Source: Paludibacteraceae bacterium (GTDB lineage: Bacteria > Bacteroidota > Bacteroidia > Bacteroidales > Paludibacteraceae). Taken from it: 64,000 nucleotides of DNA. The stretch lies in NCBI GenBank assembly GCA_016285885.1, contig JAEERP010000011.1:47362-111361 (forward strand), given 5' to 3'. Positions 36,201 through 45,748 of the stretch are shown one piece after another; the first letter of the stretch is position 1, and every line of letters starts with the position of its first letter. The notes under the pieces were generated by a model. It saw only the letters and a program-made list of their open reading frames with translations, was not told where the DNA came from and did not search any database. The position numbers were made by a program, and so were the translations under genes.

Positions 36201-39200
36201 TCAACATCTTTAGGCTAAACGGTGTCACTCCGTCCAGCCAACCTATCTCAGAGAAGATAGCCTCCACGAAGGCGAAGAACGAGACCGACACGACACGCTA
36301 CCTCATCCAAATCAGGGATTATGTCAGCGGTTGCGAGTTCCAAGACACTGCTACCATCGTGTTCCACGGATTGCCGGTCATCGATCCGATCGATCCGATC
36401 ACCGTATGTCAATACCAAGACACCGCCCTTCCTCTGCAAAACAGAGGTTATCTCTACGAATGGTTCAGGGCAACGGACGGCAGACTCATCAATGACCCTT
36501 CCCGCTTCAACTCGGAGAAGAGCGAATCCATTTACCTCAAGGCATCGGAGACCTTCCCTGCAGTCGGACTCACCTGCTACGACTCCCTCATGATTTCCAT
36601 GGACGTGCGTGAGATTCCAGCCGCAGCCACCGTGCTCAGCGACACCTTCTGCCAATTCTCCGGCACACACCTGATCCCTGTGACACGCAACGAGACGGCC
36701 GCCAACCCAATGGCAGACCTCTCCATCCAATGGTTCGACGAGAAGGGTGACTCCATCGCCAACCCAATCAATACAGACACAACGATCGTGAACGCCAAGT
36801 CACGCACCATCAAGTACACTATCCGTCAGTTCAACAAGATCACTGGATGTTACAAGGATACCACTGTGCCATTCGTGGTTAACAAAGCTATCCGTCTGGA
36901 GATGGAAGACCTCGCCGCTGTCTGCCAACCTGAAGTCATCGACTTCAAGGGCAAGGTGACGGACTACCTCACCTCATCGACGACCACCAACCTCTCCAAC
37001 ATCGGCAACTGCGACATCACCTACGGAAAGATCATCAACGGTGCGCAAACCGCCATCAGCGATGCGGAGGCTAGCCAAATCGAATACACCAACGACAAGG
37101 ACAGCGTACTCTACACCTACACTGTGGTCGACGGAGTATGCTCCGCTTCCGACTCTGTCTTCGTCACCATCAACAAGAAACCGCTCGTGCCTATCATCGA
37201 AGGCGGCAAGGATACCATCTACTTCTGCCAGGACGATGCTCCGATCATCCTCCACGCAGAGAACAAGAACGAATCGAAGTACCCGACCCAAATCCATTGG
37301 GGCGAGTACACCTCCACCGTCACGGGCGATGAGCTGGAGATCAACGCCAACTACGGTAACTACATGGCCTTCACCAAGAACGAGCAAACGGGTTGCGTCA
37401 GCGATGTCGACTCTATCCATGCGGTCATCTCCTTCCCTATCGAATTCACTGCGATCGGGACAAGAGACCTCTGTTTCCGCGACTCCATCGACCTCATCCA
37501 AATGGTTCAGGAGCAAGTGGACAAGAACACGAAGAACAGCGTACGAGATATACGCTTCAACATCTATAAACTGAACGGTGTCACACCATCCAGCCAACCT
37601 ATCTCAGAGAAGATAGCCTCCACCAAGGCTAAGAACGAGACCGACACGACACGCTACCTCATCCAGATCAAGGATTACGTCAGCGGTTGTGGATTCACAG
37701 ACACGGCAACCATCGTATTCCATGGATTGCCAGTGATCGATCCAATCGACCCGATCACTGTCTGCCAATACCAAGACACCGCCCTCCCTACACCAAACAG
37801 AGGATACCTCTACGAATGGTTCAGGGAGACGGACGGCAGGCTCATCAACGACCCTACCCGATTCAACTCGGAGCAGAGCGAGTCCATTTACCTCAAGGCA
37901 ACGGAGACCTTCCCTGCCGTAGCACTCACCTGCTACGACTCCCTCATGGTTTCCATGGACGTACGTGAGATCCCAGTCGCAGCCACCGTGCTCAGCGACA
38001 CCTTCTGCCAACTCTCCGGCACCCACCTGATCCCTGTGACCAGAAACGAGACCGCCACTAACCCGATGGCTGAACTCGCCATCCAATGGTTCGACGAGAA
38101 AGGTGACTCCATCGCCAACCCGATCAACACAGACACGACAAGCGTGGCAGGCAAGTCACGTGCCATCAAGTACACCATCCGTCAGTACAACAAGATTACA
38201 GGATGTTACAAGGATACCGTCGTGCCGTTCGTGGTCAACAAGGCCATCAAACTGAACATGGAGGATCTCCCGGCAGTGTGCCAGCCTGAAGTCATCGACT
38301 TCAAGGGCAAGGTGACGGATTACCTCACCGCATCGACGACCACCAACATCACCAACATCGGTAGCTGCGACATCACCTACGGAAAGGTCATCAACGGCAC
38401 GCAAACCGCCATCAGTGATGCGGAGGCCAGCCAGATAGAGTACACCGACAACATCGATAGCATGCTATACACCTACACCGTTGTGGATGGCGTATGTTCC
38501 GCTACCGATTCCGTCTATGTCACCATCAACCAGAAACCATCCACCCCTATCGTCGAGAACGGGTTGGATACCATCTACTTCTGCCAAAGCAACGGACAAC
38601 TGCATCTCACCGCAGCCCACAGCAACGACAAGCGGACCACCTCCATCTTCTGGGGAGATCACAAGTCCACCCTCTACGGAGACACGATAGATATTCCAAG
38701 CACCCCACCGACCTCCCAATACATCGCTTTCAGCAAAAACGTATTGACGGGCTGTGTCAGTGAAGACGACACCATCATCGTCATTGTGAAAGAAGCCATC
38801 AAGGTTACTCCTTTGGGCAATGACGGAACGATGGAACTTTGTGCGGGCGAAGAGATCAACCTCTACGAGCAGGCGATGGCCTCCTTCGCGATCAACCAAA
38901 CACCGCACACTACACTGATCTTCAACGCTACCGAAAATGGGTATGTGGTCGGAGAGAACGAATTGAGCAAGGTGACACGATCGAGACAAGACACCTCCTA
39001 CTACCAATTCACGATAGAGGATGACCAATCGAAGTGTACCGCGGAAAACTCATTGAAACTCATCTATCACCAATTGCCAACCTTCACCATCGAAGGGGCT
39101 GACGTGTACTGCGAAGGCAATGATGTGAAGTTGGAGGCAATCGGAGACGAGCGTCCTGTTTCCTACGCATGGAAAATAGAAGGCGACGAAAAGACGCTCA

Positions 39201-42200
39201 ACACCACGGCATCCTTCACCTACAAGGAGATCATGAAGGATACCACCTTCATACTCATCGAGAAGTTGAACGGAACCACCTGCGCCGACACTGTCAGCAA
39301 GAAGATCACAGTCAACGTGAATCCTGCAAGGTTCTCCGACACTGTCATCTCCATCTGTCAGGACACTAGCGCCACAAGCACAGAGTCGATCAGTTTAGGA
39401 CGTAGCAGCAGTGACATCAGCGCTTACAGCATCCAATGGTTCAATACGGACAGCACGCTCTTCTCCAACGACGAAACCATCCAAGTGGAGAAGACAAAGG
39501 CCACCGCCTTCAAGTATCAGATTGAGACCACCAACAGAAATACGGGATGTATCAGCCCACGCAGCAACGTCACCATCAACGTGAATCCACAGATCACCAT
39601 CGGGTTAGACAACCCAGACACGATCTGCCAACCATTCACCTACGACCTGATCACGAACCTCGCGAAAAGCATCAGCGGTGGAACACAACCGACCTACGTC
39701 CGCACAGAACTGAACGGAACCGTCATCAGCAATGAGACCGCCATCAGCGAAAGCGGCATGTACACGGTATTCTACACCGACGAGAACAAGTGCGACGCAA
39801 GCAAGGCGATCTCTATCCAGTTCCACCAGCAGCCAGGTGTGCCTCAACTCATCGGAGACACAATCCTTTGCCAAGGCATCGGCGACGTGAAACTCACCGC
39901 CAAGAAGACTGGTGGCAACAGCGTGAACCAATCCTTCGTATGGAAGACCGCAGGTGCGGAAACAACAGCCGACACGCTGACACTCTCCACTACCCAATAC
40001 GGCAAGACACGCTACAATCTGTTCGCCATCGATCTAAAGACAAGATGTCTCAGTGAGCCTGACACCTTCGACTTTGACGTGAGGGAAAGCATTGGATTCC
40101 AACCAATCGGTCTCATGGAGGCATGCTACGCCACCACAGTAGACCTGCAGGAGAAGGCCGAAGCAGCCTACTATGGAAGCCCAGAGGAGAAGGTCATTTC
40201 CTACTACAAGGTGAACGAATCAGGCAGTCTGTCCACCATCTCAGACCCAGCCCACGTCGGCGCATCCGGCAAGTACGTGACCAAAGCGACCGAAGCCATC
40301 TCCCATTGCGAGAGGTTCGACACCACTGAGGTGATCGTATACGACTCACTTGCCGTATCGACAGAAGGCTCAACCCTCATCTGCCAAGGAGACGAAGTGA
40401 CCGGACTTACCGCAAACAATGCGGACACCTACACATGGATCCGCGAGAATGGAGACAATGCAGGCGGCGCATCCTTCCCTTATGCGAAAGATGTGGCACA
40501 AACAGAGACCTTCCGCCTCATCGGAGAGAAGAAGATCGGCACGCTCTACTGCCAAGACAGCATCGAGGTCACCATCAAGGTCAATGAGAACCCTCTCACC
40601 CTATCCGACACAGCATTCAGGTTCTGTCAAGACACGGCGGGTGCAGACCAGCCATTGACAATCAACAAGAACGCAAGAACAGGAGAGACTCTCGGATTGG
40701 TTTGGACCAACGAGAGCGGCGACACCCTATTCAACGTAAACGAAGAGGCACGCACTTCCATCCTTGAAAGAGGAGAGACCCGTTACAACGTCTCCCAAGT
40801 AAACATGCAGACACAATGTTCAAGCGAGAAGGCGAAAATCGACGTGACCGTACTGCCACAGATCCGTATACAACTGAAAGACACCACAGTCTGCGAGCCA
40901 AACACTGTCAACCTAGTACAATTCACAGGGAAAGCAGCCAAGGCTGAGGAGTATACGAACAACATTAGCGCGGTCGCCTATGAGCTCCTGCAGAACGGAT
41001 CAGCAGTGGACAAGACCAGTCAAGCAGACTCCATCTCAGAGGGAGGTCAATACCGCGTCACCTACCAATACGAAGAAGATGGGCTCACCTGTCAATCGGA
41101 AGGAACGCTCCAGTTGTTCTTCAACAAGCAACCGATCCGACCAAACATCGCGGACCAGAACTTCTGCCAGAACACAGGATCGTACGAGTTGGCAGGAAAT
41201 GTCAACAGCGCAGGCGTACGTCTGGTATGGGAAGACCTCTCGATATTCCCATCGAGGATAGATACCAATAGGACCTCCATAACCACGGACGTCGCCACAC
41301 AGAAACTCTTCCTCATCCGTCAAGTACAAGACGTCAGCGGATGTGTGAGCGAGGCAGACTCCGCGATGATCACCATCTATCCAGCCATCCATGCGATAGA
41401 AAAAGACACAGCTATCTGCTACGGTGAGGCGGTAGATTTGAACCAATTCTCACAAAGCAGCTATCAAGGAGGAACACCGAAGTACAACGTCTCATTCAAA
41501 AGCATTGACGGACAAGCCTTCAGTGCGGAAAATGTGAATAAGAGCAACACCTACTTCGCCTACTTCTCCGACAGCATGAACGTGTGTCAAGACACGGCAG
41601 CACTCATCGTCGACGTGAACCAGCCAATCGTACTGAACATCACAGGCGGAGGAGATGCCTGCACCGACCAAGCCGTCACATTGGCCGTCGAAGGTGCGGA
41701 GCAATACGAATGGAGCAATGGAGAAAAGACGCCATCCATTATCCTAACATCCAACGAGGCTGACACGAAGACACTTCAAGTAGAAGGACGAAGCAAGTTC
41801 CACGACATCTACTGCTTCGCAGATACCAGCGTAAGCGTAACCTTCCACAACGCAGTTCAACCAAGGGCACTCACCTTCGACACCTGCGCAAGGAACCTCG
41901 TCACCATCGATGACATCGTACGGAAGAACAATGTGACGGAACAAGTCGACACGATCTGGAACCTCACGGAGGATATCCGTTACAGCAATCTCAGTCAAAA
42001 TATTGGCAAGAGTGGTCAATACGAGGTGGCGGTCCACAACGAAGAAGGTTGTAAAGCGCACCATACGCTGACCATCAACATGCATCAAGTAGACAACTTG
42101 TCGGTCGACAAGCAGGAGAGCACCTACTGCTACGGCAGCCTCGCCAACTTCACAGCCAAGGGAGAGAATGCGAGAGAGTATGAGTGGACCAACCTCACCG

Positions 42201-43075
42201 ACGGAACCAGCAAGACCGGCACGACCTACAACGAAGCGATCTACGAGAAGAGCGACTTCATGCTCATTGCGACGGAGAAAGAGCTAGGATGCAAAGACAC
42301 GATCCAATTCACGGTGGACGCCTACCCTTACAAGGATCTCACGATCACAGGCAATCTGACAAGCTGTAGAGACTCACTCGTCATCCTCAGCGCAGAGGAT
42401 ATGCTCACCGACATCCAATGGCAAATGGGCGACACCATCCTGACAGACCGGAACATTCGGTTCATAGCAGACGTGGACAGGAGAATCCAAGTGTCCGGAA
42501 TCGACGAGAACGGTTGTCCTGCCACAAAGACCGTGGCGATCAGCGTCGCATATCTTGAGGATCCTGAGATCGCCTACAGCACCATCGACGACACGCCTTA
42601 TTCGTTGAGCGATGATGTGAAAGAGGTGGAGTTCAAGGAGACTACCACGCCAGACGGAAGCGATCTGTACAAGTTCACATGGAGTTTCGGCGACGGACGG
42701 ACATGGACCGATTCGACCACCAACAATGTGGCCCACACCTACAACGACACCCTCATCCACAGCAGACGAGACATCAACGTGGAATTGATAGTGGAGCACC
42801 AATACGGATGTAAAAAGAGCACCAGCGCCATCCTCAAGATCGACCCATTCATCTTCGTACCGAACACCATGATTGCGGACGGATCCTATATCTTCATGGA
42901 GAACTACGATGTTCAAATCTATGACAGGGTCGGCACGCTCATCTATGACGGAAAGGGATGGGATGGCACCTACAAAGGTGAACCAGCGTCAGAAGACACC
43001 TACTTCTACTCGCTCACCTACTTCGACAAGGGAGAAAAGAAAATAAGAACAGGATTCATAACGGTTGTAAGATGA
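30227..43075 (+). CDS. giant T9SS adhesin with type B sorting domain (SprB-like)
   Basis: A 4282-residue exported protein. Signal peptide (residues 1-26, ending TNAYA). An N-terminal region of about 550 residues is followed by a run of glycine (about residues 583-603). After that come dozens of Ig-like beta repeats of roughly 80-110 residues with recurring motifs such as VTGCxxDT, YxVxDxxxxCSASDSVFVTI and CQxxxAxLP, each typically with two Cys. A PKD-like motif (FSFGDGRTWTDSTTNNVAHTY) precedes the last 75 residues, which form a type B (gliding-associated, CHU_C-like) T9SS sorting domain: FVPNTM, YDVQIYDRVGTLIYDGKGWDGTYKG and a Tyr-rich end. The next gene, PorP/SprF, overlaps by 4 nt, as in sprB-sprF pairs. 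Probable role: surface adhesion or motility. Confidence 0.88.
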   Translation: MRRLQNIIRKILAMAAIIALGTNAYAAVGSISIANEPVDFIMVGNVNFDLANGYDENTETMQSIVPVRTDPSTLNSNTALFCLPELVCSDDGVVKAILSWSGKIHKDDRAQVADKWKSVKVRIGGSSYEEVTADNAYCKMIDGTVTSVEDAFGMYTCHSDVTDLIKGKVNNGGSSFLITVADLQSSTTAYDPTISETKYGGWTLTIIYRKFGERKANIAYYPLQEFAPGGTGGRPGESMEIQVDLAKEFNGASNLVVGVTCAGTSLAEDRALYIDNDSGSGTNAESNLDNKIHQHSGCDEEKFNDDTIGYARGYDQLVFRLANPLNEHDNGKYINRGEKEIFLKLKGGSEQHLLTDVIVMTGIPSNEMEAVQKAQKVTNSCVEYSIDINTGKYIEMLNNFNIDIKLPDYTTDVSNFSIEGRAITALKDERGAAFGINASGGPSTNVNPSTYMRDSANGWFRPEMLLQTSNTNIQNSIRRNAQNFANNSSTEQYLNIRYTGTIPDSLCDKTILNIKFTACVDSVAYAAQSALTGEESTISSQSEISATGALSGEKTKSYSNPTSEFEQRETEQCSGLYGFGGGGGLDGGGGGGGGGGGGGINGEPTKIGMDFTFSCVKIPDRVQIDACAGDCIPFDTIKSIMKKEHNFDIDAIAKEDSIRWLKVKKDSIIDLCQLALKKNGDLRKAQQTLYSDSCNWLDVKKFWESAPKELKGYDSAALFDYMHNFCMVDSTYIIDVIFKKINKIIDNPIEVSHLDYQFNINPQWETDQCIKVTSSGTFTVLYATPYIDKQKRSLCNEDIIVEINMETMDLPKMTHNGKEVSIYDTVQFCLGAPIDTFIIKKKKANYAIDLTSHENSFLGSANDTLYKFVPEISTAQAKTDSFTFIQRNNTGCESDTFKFYIEVLNVSATQIPVVQKDTASCLGRFGDSISIRITDLADVAAMRAQHFDVRWLLIRDALLGDSTLREDVTEINVPVDSLGEFTYGAQYYYLGCSSDINKVKVTVNELAGKVTQDTIEFCQYMEPSADEILPYIHKNEDSDTLYWFPTNTTLTNNPTFEEKDSILFERLLSETDFNECGEKRFIVRAKNKFGCFGDTSLITIKVNCYDKKQPQFAGGVDSVRYCTGDTPINEFNAYLDEQGAFGPTGYKWVWSSIDYATSTLPINKYKSTAYDIVVDGGDPMTNTTYANDNLFVVVRIDSNSCVSEPDTFKIIVADAITSYAMIGDTTTSINLSETQIALNYCVGGNPYSSKRLPTVGYPSRDYIMEWYRKDNVQDDCDTTEKYFANRKEKFIDIDFDQPDTLFYCMRQATTMGCKGPWLTVSVYIHDNVKDKPKIDTIVMCEGDMAQKFNISIDPKYTLYTYKADTSEVATTDMIVDTTAGRYLQTMNSNLYFAQYKDKVTGCYGELVGANAIVNPKPHTPLFSKDTIYLCAIGDTVSLAEKIDSKINNLDQNTTVVWEPEDSIITSQNRSAKYAIYQKDTVTACVSDKVEINIRVENTIKYKEFGTKEFCYGEEVSLRDTVQRLLSSVNDIILEKALGFKVFLLNNNSKGIEITSEVRSSKVKTEDDTTRYLIEILDTISGCSRIDTATVIFHGLPNAYVDNDLYACQNVEAELPTPTDPTYIYQWLRADGTTINGNPVRLSLVSDETIRLAEKNKAYGCADTFDVHVTVYPTPDNALVNDTSFCQNNPDKKINVAVQPSNDAYNTAANLKLQWFSPEGDSINNPIVTDAVVMNDLTKRLKYTVRQTNTSTSCFKDTSIYVTLKQTPVLNMPDLSAVCEPETISLSQAVKDYISNNIGSTHFANTAGLQYQYSRVLNGSATLLSEAEANQLAYINDKDSVLYAYTVTDADNVCSASDSVFVTINKKPLMPIIEGGKDTIYFCKDDAPIILHAENKNESKYQTQIYWGEYTSSVTGDELEITANYGNYMAFTKNEKTGCVSDVDTIHAVISFPIEFSAIGTKDLCFRDSIDLIQMVQEQVDKNTKNSVRDIRFNIFRLNGVTPSSQPISEKIASTKAKNETDTTRYLIQIRDYVSGCEFQDTATIVFHGLPVIDPIDPITVCQYQDTALPLQNRGYLYEWFRATDGRLINDPSRFNSEKSESIYLKASETFPAVGLTCYDSLMISMDVREIPAAATVLSDTFCQFSGTHLIPVTRNETAANPMADLSIQWFDEKGDSIANPINTDTTIVNAKSRTIKYTIRQFNKITGCYKDTTVPFVVNKAIRLEMEDLAAVCQPEVIDFKGKVTDYLTSSTTTNLSNIGNCDITYGKIINGAQTAISDAEASQIEYTNDKDSVLYTYTVVDGVCSASDSVFVTINKKPLVPIIEGGKDTIYFCQDDAPIILHAENKNESKYPTQIHWGEYTSTVTGDELEINANYGNYMAFTKNEQTGCVSDVDSIHAVISFPIEFTAIGTRDLCFRDSIDLIQMVQEQVDKNTKNSVRDIRFNIYKLNGVTPSSQPISEKIASTKAKNETDTTRYLIQIKDYVSGCGFTDTATIVFHGLPVIDPIDPITVCQYQDTALPTPNRGYLYEWFRETDGRLINDPTRFNSEQSESIYLKATETFPAVALTCYDSLMVSMDVREIPVAATVLSDTFCQLSGTHLIPVTRNETATNPMAELAIQWFDEKGDSIANPINTDTTSVAGKSRAIKYTIRQYNKITGCYKDTVVPFVVNKAIKLNMEDLPAVCQPEVIDFKGKVTDYLTASTTTNITNIGSCDITYGKVINGTQTAISDAEASQIEYTDNIDSMLYTYTVVDGVCSATDSVYVTINQKPSTPIVENGLDTIYFCQSNGQLHLTAAHSNDKRTTSIFWGDHKSTLYGDTIDIPSTPPTSQYIAFSKNVLTGCVSEDDTIIVIVKEAIKVTPLGNDGTMELCAGEEINLYEQAMASFAINQTPHTTLIFNATENGYVVGENELSKVTRSRQDTSYYQFTIEDDQSKCTAENSLKLIYHQLPTFTIEGADVYCEGNDVKLEAIGDERPVSYAWKIEGDEKTLNTTASFTYKEIMKDTTFILIEKLNGTTCADTVSKKITVNVNPARFSDTVISICQDTSATSTESISLGRSSSDISAYSIQWFNTDSTLFSNDETIQVEKTKATAFKYQIETTNRNTGCISPRSNVTINVNPQITIGLDNPDTICQPFTYDLITNLAKSISGGTQPTYVRTELNGTVISNETAISESGMYTVFYTDENKCDASKAISIQFHQQPGVPQLIGDTILCQGIGDVKLTAKKTGGNSVNQSFVWKTAGAETTADTLTLSTTQYGKTRYNLFAIDLKTRCLSEPDTFDFDVRESIGFQPIGLMEACYATTVDLQEKAEAAYYGSPEEKVISYYKVNESGSLSTISDPAHVGASGKYVTKATEAISHCERFDTTEVIVYDSLAVSTEGSTLICQGDEVTGLTANNADTYTWIRENGDNAGGASFPYAKDVAQTETFRLIGEKKIGTLYCQDSIEVTIKVNENPLTLSDTAFRFCQDTAGADQPLTINKNARTGETLGLVWTNESGDTLFNVNEEARTSILERGETRYNVSQVNMQTQCSSEKAKIDVTVLPQIRIQLKDTTVCEPNTVNLVQFTGKAAKAEEYTNNISAVAYELLQNGSAVDKTSQADSISEGGQYRVTYQYEEDGLTCQSEGTLQLFFNKQPIRPNIADQNFCQNTGSYELAGNVNSAGVRLVWEDLSIFPSRIDTNRTSITTDVATQKLFLIRQVQDVSGCVSEADSAMITIYPAIHAIEKDTAICYGEAVDLNQFSQSSYQGGTPKYNVSFKSIDGQAFSAENVNKSNTYFAYFSDSMNVCQDTAALIVDVNQPIVLNITGGGDACTDQAVTLAVEGAEQYEWSNGEKTPSIILTSNEADTKTLQVEGRSKFHDIYCFADTSVSVTFHNAVQPRALTFDTCARNLVTIDDIVRKNNVTEQVDTIWNLTEDIRYSNLSQNIGKSGQYEVAVHNEEGCKAHHTLTINMHQVDNLSVDKQESTYCYGSLANFTAKGENAREYEWTNLTDGTSKTGTTYNEAIYEKSDFMLIATEKELGCKDTIQFTVDAYPYKDLTITGNLTSCRDSLVILSAEDMLTDIQWQMGDTILTDRNIRFIADVDRRIQVSGIDENGCPATKTVAISVAYLEDPEIAYSTIDDTPYSLSDDVKEVEFKETTTPDGSDLYKFTWSFGDGRTWTDSTTNNVAHTYNDTLIHSRRDINVELIVEHQYGCKKSTSAILKIDPFIFVPNTMIADGSYIFMENYDVQIYDRVGTLIYDGKGWDGTYKGEPASEDTYFYSLTYFDKGEKKIRTGFITVVR
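35818..37173 (+). repeat. 1356-bp tandem repeat, copy 1
   Basis: A 452-residue unit of the giant adhesin, beginning at the KKPLMPIIEGGKD motif. The next copy follows at exactly 1356 bp with few amino-acid changes. Confidence 0.88.
37174..38529 (+). repeat. 1356-bp tandem repeat, copy 2
   Basis: Second near-identical copy, beginning at KKPLVPIIEGGKD. A third start of the unit occurs after another 1356 bp (QKPSTPIVENGLD) but then diverges, which suggests an older duplication followed by a recent one. Confidence 0.88.
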
Positions 43076-44064
43076 TGAATATGAAAAAACGAATCATAGG
43101 CACTATCGCCACCCTATTCGTGATGATGAGTTTATCCGCACAAGAAATGCCTTTCTTCACGAATAAACAACTGCAGTACAGTTTCTTCAACCCGGCATAT
43201 ATACCAGAGCTACAATATGCCACCATACAGGCTGGAGGAAGGTTGCAATGGGTCAATCTAGACGGTATGCCCAAAGACCTATTCTTTTCAGGGAAATACT
43301 TCTTTTTAGGAGCTCATTCGCAGGTGGGACTGAACATATTGGCAGATAAGATTGGCTTCCAACACATGATCAACCCGAAGGTGAACTACTCCTTCTGCAT
43401 CCCTATCGGAGACGACTCCTACCTGAACCTGGGAGCGGCGGCCGGATTGATGAACAAAGGGTACAACTCGGATGAGATCGTCAACGACAGCCGTTACGAC
43501 AGCCAGAACATAGCAAAGGTGGTCGAATGCCTTGAGAAGGGAAATGCGGCAGACGTTGACGCTGGATTCGAGATACTGATCCAGAACTTCGAGTTCGGTG
43601 CTTCCGCCATGCACCTGCTGAAAGGAACAGAGCAAGTCACCATGAACAAAACATTCTACGGATTCATGAACTATGCCCTGCAGACATCGGAATGGTGGAG
43701 GCTAGCACCTGCATACGCCTTCTACTACTTCAAGGGAGACGAGAAGACAAAATCCAAGGATGTGAACAAACACCAATTGTCCCTCTACTTCTACTACATC
43801 ACCGAATACGACAACCAGCCGACAGACCTGTTTTACGTGGGATCGACCTATAAGATACCCAATGAGATTGGGTTTCTGGCAGGCTTTTCCTTCGGATTCT
43901 TCAACATATACTACTCCTACGACTACGCATTCTCAAACATCAGGCATGGCAGCTACGGCACCCATGAGCTAGGTGTGGAATTCAAAATTCGGGAGAAGGG
44001 GAAAGGATGTTACGCCAATTACGGAAGAAGCAGGAAAAAATATACGAGATATTACAGAAATTAA
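43072..44064 (+). CDS. PorP/SprF family type IX secretion protein
   Basis: A 330-residue outer membrane beta-barrel protein of the PorP/SprF family. It has a signal peptide (MKKRIIGTIATLFVMMSLSAQE; true start may be the ATG at 43081) and the family opening QEMPFFTNKQLQYSFFNPAYIP. Family members work with the T9SS to secrete or attach a particular type B cargo, usually the one encoded just upstream. Here the start overlaps the adhesin stop by 4 nt (ATGA), so the two are translationally coupled. It most likely serves that 4282-residue adhesin. Confidence 0.92.
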   Translation: MMNMKKRIIGTIATLFVMMSLSAQEMPFFTNKQLQYSFFNPAYIPELQYATIQAGGRLQWVNLDGMPKDLFFSGKYFFLGAHSQVGLNILADKIGFQHMINPKVNYSFCIPIGDDSYLNLGAAAGLMNKGYNSDEIVNDSRYDSQNIAKVVECLEKGNAADVDAGFEILIQNFEFGASAMHLLKGTEQVTMNKTFYGFMNYALQTSEWWRLAPAYAFYYFKGDEKTKSKDVNKHQLSLYFYYITEYDNQPTDLFYVGSTYKIPNEIGFLAGFSFGFFNIYYSYDYAFSNIRHGSYGTHELGVEFKIREKGKGCYANYGRSRKKYTRYYRN

Positions 44065-44161
44065 AAAAATAACGCACAAACAGAGACAAAAAGAATACAA
44101 GAAAATCGGAAAATGCGCAAAAATATCTTTCCAAATTTAGTTTCATTTACATAATTTAGAC

Positions 44162-44169
44162 TATATTTG
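44162..44169 (+). promoter_or_regulatory. -7 box upstream of the TSP3-OmpA gene
   Basis: TATATTTG matches TAnnTTTG, about 62 nt before the start codon at 44231. The -33 element is degenerate (TTAG). Confidence 0.55.
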
Positions 44170-44230
44170 CATAAAGTTGTAAAAAATAAAATACAAATAA
44201 ATTATTAAAACATAAACTAATTTTTCAAAG

Positions 44231-45727
44231 ATGAAAAAAATTTTCGTATTCGTCTGTGCCGCATTGACCACTCTATCAGTTGCAGCGCAAAACAAAGAAA
44301 AGCCATGGAGCGTAGGTCTCTATGGAGGTAAAGTAGAAGCAGCGAATGACTGGGGTAACCACTTCTTCCATCCAGCAAGTGATTTTTACGGATCAGCCTC
44401 ATTGTCATTTGAGCGTTACATGAACGAGAGATTCGATGTAGGTATCCACGCATTATGGGGACGTTACGGAACCAAGGGCGGAGACTTCTACCCAACAGAC
44501 GGCGAGTTCAAGGCCGGATTAGGCTTTGGCGCTGTACAAGGAAAATACAAATTCCTCCACGCTCCTAAATTCGAGAAGAGCTTGCTTCACCCATTCGCAT
44601 TCGTTTCTTTGGGCGCAAGAGCTATCTACGGTTTGAGCGGAGACAACAGCTTCGAAACCACTACAGACGACAACAAGGCTATCAGCTTCGCATTGGGCGG
44701 TGGACTTGGTTGCGATTTGAGAATCAATGACGCATTGTCAGTACGCTATTTCGCCACTTATGGATATCCTATCGGCGATGGCGACAAGCCAGATAACAGA
44801 TTGTGCGGTAACTACAGCGACCAACACTTGTTGCACAACTTGGGTATCGTTTACAGCTTCGCACTTGACAAAGATAGAGACAACGACGGTGTTGAGAACA
44901 GCAAGGACGAATGTCCTGACAACACTCCTGAGGAGATCTCTGCCGGTGTAGACGAGAAAGGTTGTCCTAAGGATTCTGACGGTGACGGTGTACCTGATTA
45001 CTTGGATAAGTGTCCTAACAATACACTCGACGAGCGTTCTATGGGTGTAGACGCTAACGGTTGTCCTAAGGATACTGATGGTGACGGTGTAGCTGACTAC
45101 AAAGATCAATGTCCTGAGAACACCGCTGAGGAATTGGCTAAGGGCGTAGACGAGAATGGTTGTCCTAAGGATTCTGACGGCGACGGTGTAGCTGACTACA
45201 AGGATGAGTGTCCAGACACTCCTGCCGGCGCAAACTTGGCAAATGGCATGGTTGACGAGAAGGGTTGTCCTAAGGATACGGACGGCGACGGCATCGCTGA
45301 CTTCGAGGATGTTTGCCCTGAGGTTGCAGGTGTGAAGGAGAACAAGGGTTGCCCTGAGATCAAGGAAGAGGTTAAGAAAGTATTCGAGAAAGCTTTGAAC
45401 GGTATCGAGTTCGAGACTGGTTCTGCTAAGATCAAGAAGTCTTCTAACAAGATTTTGGACGACGTCGTTAAGATCATGAAGGAGAATCCTTCTTACAAGC
45501 TCTCCATCAACGGTCACACTGACAACGTTGGAAAAGCTGAGAAGAACCAAAAACTCTCTGAGGATCGTGCAGCAGCCGTTAAGGCTTACTTGGAAAACAA
45601 GGGCGTAGAGTCAGTTCGTTTGAGCTCCGCAGGCTTCGGTCAAGACCAACCAGTAGCTGACAACAAGACAAAGGCTGGTCGCGCTAAGAACCGCCGTGTC
45701 GAGTTCAAGGTAAGATTTGAGAAATAA
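44231..45727 (+). CDS. OmpA-family protein with thrombospondin type 3 repeats
   Basis: A 498-residue outer membrane protein. Signal peptide residues 1-19 (ending VAAQ), N-terminal eight-stranded-type barrel (about 20-215), then five calcium-binding thrombospondin type 3 repeats (DSDGDGVPDYLDKCPNN and relatives, about 218-370), then an OmpA peptidoglycan-binding domain (about 385-498; INGHTDNVGKAEKNQKLSEDRA, GRAKNRRVEFKVRF). The Asp-rich repeats form a rigid calcium-dependent linker between the membrane and cell wall. Codon use is biased towards high expression. It sits directly after the adhesin-PorP pair but has its own promoter and terminator. Confidence 0.94.
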   Translation: MKKIFVFVCAALTTLSVAAQNKEKPWSVGLYGGKVEAANDWGNHFFHPASDFYGSASLSFERYMNERFDVGIHALWGRYGTKGGDFYPTDGEFKAGLGFGAVQGKYKFLHAPKFEKSLLHPFAFVSLGARAIYGLSGDNSFETTTDDNKAISFALGGGLGCDLRINDALSVRYFATYGYPIGDGDKPDNRLCGNYSDQHLLHNLGIVYSFALDKDRDNDGVENSKDECPDNTPEEISAGVDEKGCPKDSDGDGVPDYLDKCPNNTLDERSMGVDANGCPKDTDGDGVADYKDQCPENTAEELAKGVDENGCPKDSDGDGVADYKDECPDTPAGANLANGMVDEKGCPKDTDGDGIADFEDVCPEVAGVKENKGCPEIKEEVKKVFEKALNGIEFETGSAKIKKSSNKILDDVVKIMKENPSYKLSINGHTDNVGKAEKNQKLSEDRAAAVKAYLENKGVESVRLSSAGFGQDQPVADNKTKAGRAKNRRVEFKVRFEK

Positions 45728-45748
45728 AATCTGACATAAAACCAGATG

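Noticed and set aside
44738..45550. 270-codon minus-strand frame opposite the TSP3-OmpA gene
   Set aside because: Antisense to Asp-rich repeats; the repetition simply mirrors the sense repeats.
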